A DNA stretch of 64,000 bases, from NCBI GenBank assembly GCA_024663395.1, contig JANFAH010000003.1:744001-808000 (forward strand). Direction: 5' to 3'. The position numbers were made by a program, and so were the translations under genes. The DNA is from Pisolithus tinctorius (taxonomy: Eukaryota; Basidiomycota; Agaricomycetes; Boletales; Pisolithaceae). Under the pieces are notes generated by a model that was not told the origin of the DNA, did not search any database, and worked only from the letters and a program-made list of their open reading frames with translations. Of the stretch, positions 52,661 to 61,990 are shown piece by piece (position 1 is the first letter of the stretch; every line of letters begins with the position of its first letter).

Positions 52661-55600
52661 TTGATCCCAACTGTGTGCAACTGGACATCCGACTCAACAC
52701 GTCTGCTCTTTCTAGTCCCAATTCTTTACTTCCATCTGTAACTCTTCTTGACTATTCCAATGATACTGTTTCTGCATTGATCGATTCTGGTTCTTCTCAT
52801 TGCTTTGTAGACCTGTCTGTAATTAAAAAATATGCTATTTCTGTTTCCTCCGTTTCTCCGCCAATTCTGCTCTGCTTGTTTGATGGTAGTACAAATGCTG
52901 TCATTTCCCAAGAAGTAGATCTTTCCCTCCGCTTTCCTTCCAGCGATGTCAACTCCATTTCATTTTATGTTACTCTGTTGGATTCTTCATGTTCGCTGGT
53001 ATTAGGACACAACTGGCTCACCTTCTTCAATCCGTCGATTGACTGGGTACTGGGCAGTATATCATTCAAACCATTGCTACAGGGAATGCCGACACCCCAG
53101 GTGCCTTCATCATCTTCTGCTGCAACCTCCGCTCTGGATCCGACACCCTCCGCTCTGTGTGCAGCTCCGACTGCACCTCTGACAGACTCGCCGCACTCTG
53201 CTCCACTCATCTCACTCATCAATGCTGCTGCATATGTGAGAGCCTGTGCTCTCCCTGGCTCTAGACAGTTCCGCTTGCAGCTCTCCGCTGATGATGTGAA
53301 GCTTCGTGCGTCCTCCGTTTCCTCTCCGCCTCCTGACCTCTCCTCAGTTCCTCCTGAGTATCACAAGTTTGCTGACATCTTTAGTAAAGACAAGGCCACG
53401 GAACTTCCGCCACACCACTTGTTCGATCTCAAGATCGACCTCAAGGAAGGAGCCTCTCCACCCATTGGTACAATCTACTCTCTTTCTCCACCAGAGCTTG
53501 AAGCTCTCTGCACCTTCATTGACGAGCATCTTGGCTACAGCTTCATCAAACAATCCACCCCCACTCACGGTGCCCCTGTCCTCTTCGTGAAAAAGAAGGA
53601 CAGCTCACTCTGCCTCTGCATAGACTACCGAGGACTCAATAAAATCACGAAAAAAGACCGCTATCCACTGCCGCTGTGAGGAATTATAATTGTGTGGATT
53701 GAGGCTGGGGTAGAGGAATCTGAGAGGGAGAGAGTAAGACCAAAGGGGCTCCTATAGCCTGTGCAAGAGAAGGAGGGGATAGGGAACTGTCTAGGGCAGT
53801 CTGAGGGCAGTCTTGAACTTGTTCTCGTCTTTGGGGGTAACTCGTCTATTGGTAAAAACTTACAGTACAAAGAAACTGTAAGTAAGTGCTGACTAAGCAC
53901 ACAAAAAGCGAACTATACTACTCAAGTATAGTACCCACAGCAGTAAGTAACAAAACAATAAAACAAATACATAAAATAGAAATTAATACCCAATCCCATA
54001 GTAAGGAGATCTCTCTCCTTACACCGCTCATCTCAGACCTACTTGACTCTCCAAGCCGTGCTAAAGTCTACACTAAGATCGACCTCCGCCATGCCTACCA
54101 TTTGGTCCACATAGCAGACGGATATGAATGGAAAACGGCTTTCCGCACTCATTATGGTTCTTACGAGTGGCGGGTAATGCCATTCGGTCTGACTAACGTG
54201 CCTGTGGCTTTCCAGCGATTTGTCAATAGCATCTTTGCAGACATGCTTGATGTCTGTGTCGTGGTTTACCTTGATGACATCCTAATCTATTCACAGGACA
54301 TGGAGTCGCATTGCAAACACGTAAAAGAGGTACTCCACTGCCTTCAAAAGCATGGTCTTTATGCCAAGCCAGAGAAGTGTGAGTTTCACTCCGACTCTGT
54401 CGAGTACCTTGGTTATGTTCTTTCTCCCTCTGGTCTCACCATGTCTGCTGAGAAGGTTCAGGCAGTCTGTGACTGGCCTGGGCCACGGAAGGTGCAAGAC
54501 ATCCAGTCTTTCCTTGGTTTCGCAAATTTCTATAGACAATTCATTAATAACTACTCCGACATCGTTGTTCTGCTCACTTGCCTCACACGAAAGGGTGCTC
54601 CTTGGAACTTTTCCGAGGAGTGCCGCTCTGCTTTCCTCCACCTGAAGGATGCCTTCAGCTCCACTCCTGTTCTCACTCATTGGGTCCCTGATGCTCCGCT
54701 TACAGTGGAAACTGACGCCTCTGACTATGCCATTGCTGGCATTTTGTCGATCACCTGCTCCAACAGTGAACTCTGCCCAGTCACTTTCTACTCTCGCACC
54801 ATGACCACGCCAGAACTCAATTATGATACCCATGACAAGGAGCTGTTGGCTATCTTCAAGGCCTTCCGCCATTGGCGGCATTACTTAGAAGGCTCTGCCT
54901 TACCTGTCGACGTGGTGATGGACCACAAAAACCTTGAGTACTTTTCCACCTCTAAGGTTCTCACCCGTCGACAGGCCTGCTGGTTGGAGTACCTTTCGCA
55001 GTTTAATCTTTCCATCCGCTTCTGACCTGGCTGCTTAGGAGCCAAACCTGATGCACTTATGCGATGTTGGGACGTCTACCCAAAAGGGGGGGATAGGGAC
55101 TACGCGCAGGTAAATCCTCACAATCTCCGCCCTATGTTTACACAGGAGCAACTCGCATCATCCCTCTGTACCACCACCCTCATGGCACCTGTACTCCACA
55201 CCGCCATGGTCTTCGATGTTGAGTGCTTACACTCCGACATCATCTCCGCCCTACCCTCCGATCCTGTCTCCGCTAGCCATCTTCCAACTCCAACTAAGCC
55301 TTGGTGGTCCCTGGACTCCGATGGTCTACTCTGCCTTGATGGTTGCATCTTTGTCCCTGACATTGATGACCTCCACCTTCGAGTGCTTCGGTTCAAGCAT
55401 GATCATCCCCTAGCAGGCCATTTCGGGCAGAACCGCATGCTAGAACTCGTCCACAGGGACTATGTGTGGCCTAACCTCCGCTCCGATGTGAAGGAATATG
55501 TCAGATCCTGCACCACCTGTGGATGGGGCAAAACTCCATGTCACCGCCCTTATGGTCTACTGAAGCAACTCCCCATCCCAGAGAGACCTTGGAACTCCAT

Positions 55601-56690
55601 CTCCATGGACTTCATTGAACACCTCCCAAACTCCAATGGTTACTCCGCCATACTCATGGTAGTGGACCGCCTCTCAAAGCAAGCAGTGTTCATCCCCACC
55701 CACAACTCTGTCACCTCTGCCGAACTCACTAAGCTCTTCCTAACCCATGTCTTCTCCAAGCACAGAGTTCCAGCTAATGTCACCTCCGACAGAGGTCCTG
55801 AGTTCGTCTCACACTTCTTCTGCTCTCTAGGACAGGTCCTTGATATGCATCTTCACTTCACTTTGGGTTACCACCCAGAAGGCAATGGCCAGACCGAGCG
55901 TACGAACCAGACCCTCGAACAGTACCTTCGTGTCTACTGCAACTACCAACAAGACAACTGGGCTGAGCTGTTACCTCTAGCGGAGTTCGCTTTCAATAAC
56001 GCACCAAGTGCGACTACTGGAGTTTCTCCCTTCTTTGCTAACAAGGGATACCATCCAAACTTGTCTGTGGTCCCTGACCAAGACTTCACCTCTCTGAGGG
56101 CTCACGACTACGTCGTCAAGCTCTCTGCCCTTCATGACTTCCTCTGCTCTGAAATGTCCGCTGCTCAACAGCGCTACCAGGGTCCAGCAGATGCTAAACG
56201 CATACCTCTGCCTGAGTTCAAGGTCGGAGAACAGGCCTACGTCAAAGCCAAGTACTTCCACTCCACTCGTCCTTTGGAAAAACTCTCTGAAAAGTACTTA
56301 GGTCCGTTCACCATCCTGGCCAGGCCAGGTACGCATTCTGTCACCCTTAAGCTCCCTGACTCTATGCACTTGGTACATCCGGTCTTCCATGTCTCACAAC
56401 TGGAAGCTGCAGCGGCTAACCCTTTCCCAAACTGGCAACAACCTCTGCCTCCACCAGTGGATGTCGATGGTGACCTTGAGTACGAAGTATCAGAGATACT
56501 TGACTCTAAGGTGGACCGCCGTCACCGCCACTGTCAACTCTTGTATCTAGTCTGCTGGGCTGGGTACGAGAACACCGACGAAGAAACCTCTTGGTTGCTT
56601 GCAACCGAGCGAGATCACACTTCCGACATAGTATCCACTTTCCATGAACGCTATCCACACAAACCTGGCCCGTACCAACCTCTGCCATAA
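52621..56690 (+). pseudogene. pol of the young family B element: protease, RT, RNase H, integrase, chromodomain
   Basis: Frame opens by -1 shift from gag. The protease has [13 protein letters not shown] near 52774-52812. RT starts near 53350 and runs [19 protein letters not shown] 348-bp insertion (53676-54023) splits it here. RT then continues KIDLRHAYHLVHIADGYEWK with catalytic VVYLDDILIYS near 54260-54292. RNase H: TVETDASDYAIAGIL and DKELLAIFKAFRHWRHYL. TGA at 55023-55025. Integrase: zinc region HDHPLAGHFGQNRM to CTTCGWGK, then the core Asp, Asp and Glu in SMDFIEHLP, NVTSDRGPEFV and GNGQTERTNQTLEQYL. Chromodomain at about 56470-56670 (LEYEVSEILDSKV, LYLVCWAGYENTDEETSW). Apart from the insertion and one TGA, pol is intact. 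Confidence 0.95.
53676..54023. mobile_element. 348-bp insertion in RT, LTR-like
   Basis: Flanked by the 5-bp repeat CCGCT (53671-53675, 54024-54028). Removing the insert and one CCGCT restores the pol frame. It begins GTGAGGAATTATAATTG and ends TCTCCTTACA, and is AT-rich on its right. A short inverted repeat GTAAGGAG/CTCCTTAC lies at its right end. It has no coding capacity. A solo LTR of an unseen family is the best fit, although the first base (G before TGAGG) is unexpected for TG...CA ends. Confidence 0.7.
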
Positions 56691-56880
56691 TACTCTGCCT
56701 ACATAAACTTCCTCCGTGGGCCAACTCCACCTCTTACCGAACTACCTTAAGTACTTTAGAATTTTCTCCGCTTATCCATTTCACTTCTCAGAGTCACAAA
56801 CAAAATCACAAGTCTATCTCCTAGTAATACAAAATATACAAACTAAAGACAAAAAAAAAAAAAAAGAAAAGAAAACTACT
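56691..56880. other. spacer between pol and the antisense gene
   Basis: 190 bp between two convergent stop codons. A poly-A run (about 56852-56866) on the plus strand is poly-T for the antisense gene. The same segment, reversed, follows the old antisense gene at 50459-50570, so it is a fixed part of the family. Confidence 0.7.
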
Positions 56881-58107
56881 CTACTCTTCCATCGCTTGCT
56901 CTCCGCCACCCTCCTGTTCTTCACTGCCTTCCTGCTCTCCTTCAACTTCTTCCTCATTATCCCCCTCCGCACCTTCATCCGCTTCCTCTTGCTGTTCCTC
57001 CGCTGCCTCTGACTGAGGCCTTTTCCAACCTCCTCCCACGTGCTCGAGTTCAGCCAGTCTGGCTTCATGCGCATCTTCCCTCCTCCTCATCTCCACCCAC
57101 TCTGCCCATGTGCAGTACATTCCCCACTCATTGGCAGTCCGCTCCACTGCCTTTGCCATCCTCTCGAAGGCTGTCACAGCCTTCTCATGCGCCGCTGCAT
57201 ACCTCTCTGCAGCCTGCAGCTGCTGCTCCTGCTCCCACTCCATCCACCAGGAGGAGACTCCCAGGGGTCCCTCGAGCAGTGTCTCTGGTTCCTCCTTGTC
57301 CTCTCCACCTGCCTCCCGCTCATCGTCCGCTTCCTCCATCTCTGTCGCTCTCTCCTTTCCCTTCCCTCGCGTCCTCTTCTTCTTCTCTCCTTGGGAGCTC
57401 CCCGTCCCTGCTCTCTTCCGTGAAGGCCCCACCACTGCCTCTTCCCGCATCCAGCTGCACGTCTTCTTTTTGTTATGACAGGGCACACAGGCCCTGGTCT
57501 TGCCTTGTCCTGGCTTGCACTGGCCTGCCATCAGACTCGCTACGCAGCGAGTGCAGGGAGGCTGCCTGGTCGCGGTGACCACCACAGAGGTCCCAGGGAC
57601 CCTCTGGGCGGTGTTGACATCGTAGACTGCACCGCTTAACCTGAAATGAAAATACAAGTCAGCTCTGCCTGACTCGTAGGGTTCTGTCACTCACCTCTGT
57701 GCGGCCTCATCCCGCCTGGCCTGGGCCCTCTCCTGAGAGGCCCTCTGCCTCTGCTTCTCTGCCTCTTCCGCCACTCTCTGCCTTTGCCTTTCTGCCTCCT
57801 CCTCTGCCACCTTCTTCCTTCGAGCCTCCTCTTCCTCTTCTGCTCTCTTCCTCCGCTCCACCTCCAACCTCTCCTCCTCCACCTTCCGCCTCTTGGCCTC
57901 CTCACACTTGGCCTTGCACTCTGCCTCATGCTCTCTCTCTCTCCGCTCGGTCTCCTCTCGTCAGCACACCTTCTCTGCAGACTTCTCCCGCTCGGTGTCG
58001 GTGGAGTCATTGGTGAGGATGACCAGTTCTTCATCCGCGACTTGGGAGTAGTCGTGAACATGGCTGGGGGTTGGCTGGGGGGTGTTGCTCTGATGCTGGG
58101 AAGGCAT
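56881..58107 (-). CDS. antisense coiled-coil/zinc-cluster gene of the young family B element
   Basis: Exon 1 (58107-57695, 413 bp) starts MPSQHQSNTPQPTPSHVHDY. It has an acidic segment and a long charged coiled coil (EEERLEVERRKRAEEEEEAR). The intron 57694-57641 (54 bp, GTGAGT...TTTCAG) sits in phase 2. Exon 2 runs from 57640 to the TAG at 56881. It has six cysteines, C-x2-C-x8-C-x9-C-x2-C-x6-C (57555-57457), then a basic KKKRTRGKGKER segment. A Trp-containing helical part (WWMEWEQEQQLQAAERYAAA) and a Glu-rich end follow. About 390 codons with one in-frame TGA in exon 1, where CGA is likely ancestral. It lies between pol and the 3' LTR on the opposite strand. The motif resembles fungal Zn2Cys6 DNA-binding clusters. 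A regulatory or integration-targeting role is inference. Confidence 0.8.
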
Positions 58108-58283
58108 GATGATGGGGGGAAGGGACAAAGGTTTGGTACCCTAACACGTGTTTTTAAGCAGAACTTCGAACTCCGACGGAGCTCTGCCGCGGCTAAAGCC
58201 ATTGTCCTCGAGGCATCAAAGTAATTTCAAATGATCAACTCGTGTTGATCTCGTTCCATACATGCGGCCTTCAGGGGTTCAGG

Positions 58284-58300
58284 CCCTAAGGGGGGGGCAC
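58284..58300 (+). promoter_or_regulatory. polypurine tract of the young family B element
   Basis: CCTAAGGGGGGGGCAC ends directly at the 3' LTR start (58301). The complement occurs after the old 3' LTR at 49139. It primes plus-strand DNA synthesis in LTR elements. Confidence 0.8.
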
Positions 58301-59014
58301 TGTCATAACCGTGCATTCACACTAAGCCCTTACTCACTCTGCGCCCTACTCCGCCAGTCATTCACTCACTCCGCACCAACTCCGCCCAACTTCTGTTGGT
58401 TGCAAACCATCTCCGCTCTGACTACTGTCGGACTTGTGTCGCTCTCCTACCAGACCAAGTGGTCCGTCCTCTGAGGGGTCATGTGACTACCTTCACAGTC
58501 AGGAACTCCGCAGCACGCTCACCGCATGGTCCAGCACCTGGACTATTTCCTTTTCTGAATGTTCTGTGTTACCTGTTCGTATGTCCTCCATCTACCCTTC
58601 ATTTGTTGTCCAGGAAATTTTACTTGAAAATTTATGAGTCTCCGTATGTCAGTTCCGATTCCGATTACTGTACCTCCGTAGCAGTATAAAAACATGTACT
58701 GTACTCCGCTGTTCTTCAGTATGAATATCAACTTAGTTCCTACTCCCTCTGATTCTGTCTTCTGCCTGTCGGAGTTATCTCCGACTCTCTGTCTGTACTC
58801 TCCCTCTGAAATACGAGGGCTGAGATCATGCAAGGGGGTAGTGCATGAGCTAAACCCGATGCCCTCACTCCACTCTGCCTTTGTCTCAGTGGTCTTCATC
58901 TCTGCCAACACTCCACTAGTCAGAGTTCTGTCCCTGTGTGTCGGACTTGCTTCTGAACCCTCCTCTAGACCTTGTTTAGCGTCAGAGTTGGTTGGAGTAG
59001 GCCCGGACTTGACA
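58301..59014 (+). repeat. 3' LTR of the young family B element
   Basis: 714 bp, same ends as the 5' LTR, TATA box at 58685-58690, followed by the target duplication TGAGG. The putative transcript start region holds GTATGAATAT (58719-58728), complementary to the primer site at 51292. Confidence 0.95.
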
Positions 59015-59019
59015 TGAGG

Positions 59020-59724
59020 TACTTAAGGGAGTTCAGAAAGGGGTGGAGTTGGCCTGTGGAGGAAGGTTACATGGGCAGAGCACTATGGTGGAGGTTGGTA
59101 TGGGCCAGGTTTATGTAGATAGCATTCATGGAAGGCAGAGATGATGTTGGAAGCATGATCTAGCTCAGTTGTGAGCAACCAAGAGGTTTCTTCATCAGTG
59201 TTCTCATAGCCAGCCCAGCAGACCAGGTACAAGAGTTGGCAGTGGCAGTGGCAGTGGTCCACCTTAGAGTCAAGTATCTCCAACACTTTGTACTCAAGGT
59301 CACCATTGACATCAACTGGCAGAGGTGGAGGTTGTTGTTGGTTTGGGAAGGGGTTAGGGGAAGGGGTTAGCCACTGTGGTTTCCAGTTGTGAGACATGGA
59401 AGACTGGATGGATTGAGCACATAGAGTCAGGGAGCTAAAGGGTGACAAAGTGTGTACCTGGCCTGGCCAAGATGGTGAATGGACCTAAGTACTTTTTGGA
59501 GAGTTTTTCTGAGGGATGAGTGGAGCAGAAGTACTTGGCTTTGACATAGGCCTGTTCTCCAACCTCGAACTCAGGCAGAGGTATGCATTTGGCATCTGCT
59601 GGACCTTGATAGCACTGCTGGGTGATGGACATTTCAGAGTGGAGGAAGTCATAGAGGGTGGAGAGCTTGACAACATAGTCATGAGCCTGTGGAGAGGTGA
59701 AGTCCTGGTCAGGATGTTACCACC
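59020..59724 (-). pseudogene. integrase C-terminus and chromodomain of the old family B element
   Basis: Minus-strand frames continue the old element past the young insertion. From about 59724 the sequence reads the integrase tail in the order seen at 56080-56690: QQCYQGPADAKCIPLPEFEV, EQAYVKAKYF, KKYLGPFTILARPGTHFVTL. A stop follows, then the chromodomain with LEYKVLEILDSKVDHCHCHC and LYLVCWAGYENTDEETSWLL, ending PYQPPP. The frame breaks near 59440. The copy is cut at about 59724, so its RT, gag and 5' LTR are lost. CpG is largely converted compared with 55977-56690. Confidence 0.9.
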
Positions 59725-60099
59725 TGTCCAGCCTTCTTTCCATTTCTGGTCACATGACACTTACATCATCATGTGCTTCGCATTCCAGATCATCATGCTG
59801 GTCATCATCATTGTCTGGGCCAGGCTCTGGATCTCAGAGCATCCATTTGGAGGAAGGTTGGAAGGACTGTGTGCTGCTGTGCCTTTATTGCTGTCTTGTA
59901 CATTTCCCTTGTCCCATTTCTCATTTATCCTTGTACAGTATGTTTGATATGTTTCACCTGTCCATCATTCCACTTCCCCCTTGCTGCACTTTGATTGCAT
60001 AGCCAGTTTGGGCCTTGCTGACTCCTACTGAGTCATTTCTATTTCATTGCTTACTGTCCACAGCAATCTACTATTTACAGGTTTATTGTACACCCTCCT
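59725..60099 (+). other. unassigned stretch with a hydrophobic frame
   Basis: The plus-strand frame through 59725-59947 contains HDTYIIMCFAFQIIMLVIII then VWARLWISEHPFGG, a likely membrane helix with flanking polar residues. The rest shows nothing. It could be a captured host gene fragment between two elements. I do not recognise it. Confidence 0.3.
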
Positions 60100-60608
60100 T
60101 GTCAAGTTTGGGTTGTCTGGGTTGAGGCCAGACCAGAGACTGACACAGGTGCAAAGTCAAGGGGTTGGGATCAGGAGGGAAGTCAAAGATACAGAGGGGT
60201 GGACTGATTGGACTTAGTGACTGAGATTACAGCACTATTCCCTTGCATGGGTCTCAGTCCAAGTCTGAGGCCAAGACAGGATTATCAGAGTAACTTTGTT
60301 GATTTCAGACTGCAGACCACAGGCCGAGTATCTATGAGTTTATATACTAGAGACAACTATAGTATGGAGACCAGTAATGCCAGTCTTGCAAAGATTGCTA
60401 AGATGATTGGTAAGACAAGTATTAGTAAGGTATGACAAAGATGATGGAGACTGGGGACAAGACCAGGCAGGGCTTAACTGAAGTGACACACACTGCAAAG
60501 CAGTGTTCACCACACTAGACTAACTGGTGATATGGGATTGGCAAGGCCAAGGCCAGACTGAATGAATATGAGGCTGAGTCCAGCCAGGGTCAAGACACAA
60601 CTATGACA
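60100..60608 (-). repeat. LTR family A: 3' LTR of a minus-strand element
   Basis: 509 bp, TGTCAAGTTT to ACTATGACA. The TATA box is on the minus strand (complement of TTTATATACT near 60340). The pyrimidine run ATCCCCCTCTTAGG on its right is the polypurine tract complement, placing the interior on the right. It shares ends with 1308-1834, 18609-19129 and 31487-32003. Confidence 0.92.
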
Positions 60609-60744
60609 GTATCCCCCTCTTAGGGGTCGAACCCATGAGACCCCTGCAAGAGTGGTAGGCTGAGTCCAAAACTGGCTGAGTTCAAAAAATTGATACTTGT
60701 GGCCCACTAAGCCTTTTGTATCTTTCCTTTGTATCTTAATCATC

Positions 60745-61773
60745 ATGTCCACCTCGAGACTTATCACCACAACTGACCACAATGATGAAGGTTGGGCCTT
60801 GATCGACTGGACCCAGGTGTCAGACAATGCCATCAAGTATGACACTGACAATGAAGAGGAGACAATGAGGGCCAAGGTGAAGGAGAGGAAGAGATGAAAG
60901 GCAGTTGAACAAGCCTGGCAGGAAGAACAGGCTTGGCTTGAGGCCAAGAGGGTGGAGAGGGAGAGAGCTGAGGCTGAGAGGGCAGAGTGGGAGAGGGCTG
61001 AGGCCAAGAGAGCAGAGAGGGAGGCTGAGGAGAAGAAGGCATGCAAAGAGGAGGAGAGATGGGAGGCCAAGTGCAAGTGCAAGGGTGATGAGGCCAGCAC
61101 TGGGGGTGCTAGTGGTGAGGCCAGGGGTGAAGTGAAGAGGGTGGTAATGGACCCCAGGTGAGTATTTTTTCAACCTGGTGTGTGTTTTTCCTCTAAACTC
61201 CTTTTTAGTTGTACTCACTGTGCCCAGGCCAAAGTCATCTGTGAGTTTCTTGTGGACAGCAACAAGAAGAGGGTTGCCTGTGTGTGCTGCAATCAGTCAC
61301 AGGGCAAGTGCCAGTGGCCCAGGGATGGTAAGGATGCTGAGGCTGGTCCTAAGGCCAAGGTCGACAAAGGGAAGAAGCAGAAGGCCAATGACAAGATGCC
61401 TGAGCCCAGGCTGAGCCAGAAGAAGTGGGTGAAGTCAAAACTGATTGAGGTGCTGGAGATCAACAAGCCTGAGGCTGGTGGGAGCAGGGCTAGGAAGGCC
61501 ATGGCAGGGGGGCTCTCAGGCTTGGAAGACAAGCTTGAGTGGCTTATTGACATCACAGGCCTCATTGCCAACAACTTGGTGGGCCTTTTTGAGCTTCAAG
61601 AGGCTGTGGTTGAGAACTCAGGCTGCATTGCCAATGTGCTTGAGGCCATAATCAACAAGTCTTATGGCTTTGGGGTGGCAGTCACCCCCTTGGACTTGGG
61701 CTCATCCAAGCTTGACTTGGATGAGCTGTGTGAGGAAGTGGGGTGGCTGCAGGCCAAGGGTGAGGAAAAGTAG
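60745..61773 (+). pseudogene. antisense zinc-cluster gene of gypsy family A (copy 2)
   Basis: Exon 1 (60745-61157, 413 bp) starts MSTSRLITTTDHNDEGWALI, followed by an acidic stretch. A TGA after KERKR (near 60895) is followed by a long coiled coil of ERAEAKRAE repeats. The intron 61158-61208 (51 bp, GTGAGT...TTTTAG) is in phase 2. Exon 2 (61209-61773) opens with six cysteines C-x2-C-x6-C-x12-C-x2-C-x6-C (61210-61311), the Zn2Cys6 spacing, including CTHCAQAKVIC. A Lys-rich segment (KKQKANDKMPEPRLSQKKWV) and a helical part (LEDKLEWLIDITGLIANNLV) follow. The family A 3' LTR is 137 bp upstream and reads the other way. Apart from the TGA, the gene is intact. Same intron position as the family B gene. 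Confidence 0.8.
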
Positions 61774-61990
61774 GCCAAGGGGGGAGATGAAAGCATGGCC
61801 AAAGCTGAGTAGTCATCATAGCATAGTGCCCTTGTTACCCTTCTATGCAAATGTGATGTGTCCAGTGTCCAGTGTTCTACAGTAAAGTAAGAGAAACAAG
61901 AAGGGGAAAACAAGGTAAGTAAGAGATCAAAAGAAAAACTAGATACTGATAGAAAACAGAAAAGAAGTTGAGGCTGGTTGAGACTGGTCC
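61774..61990. other. spacer between convergent antisense gene and pol
   Basis: 217 bp between the stop of the antisense gene and the pol stop on the other strand. No feature seen. It corresponds to the 190-bp spacer of family B. Confidence 0.6.

Larger units (their letters stand above)
50576..59014 (+). mobile_element. full-length Ty3/gypsy element, family B, with antisense accessory gene
   Basis: 714-bp LTRs at both ends (50576-51289, 58301-59014) and the exact 5-bp target duplication TGAGG (50571-50575, 59015-59019). Interior order: primer site, gag, frameshift signal, protease-RT-RNase H-integrase-chromodomain, then an antisense zinc-cluster gene, then the polypurine tract. 8439 bp. CpG is abundant, so it is young. 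Damage is limited to one frameshift and two TGA in gag, one TGA in pol, one TGA in the antisense gene and a 348-bp insertion in RT. It sits inside an older, oppositely oriented copy of its own family. Confidence 0.95.

Noticed and set aside
53676..54023. Intron in the pol gene
   Set aside because: It starts GTGAG but ends ACA at the duplicated CCGCT. The direct repeat shows a transposition event.
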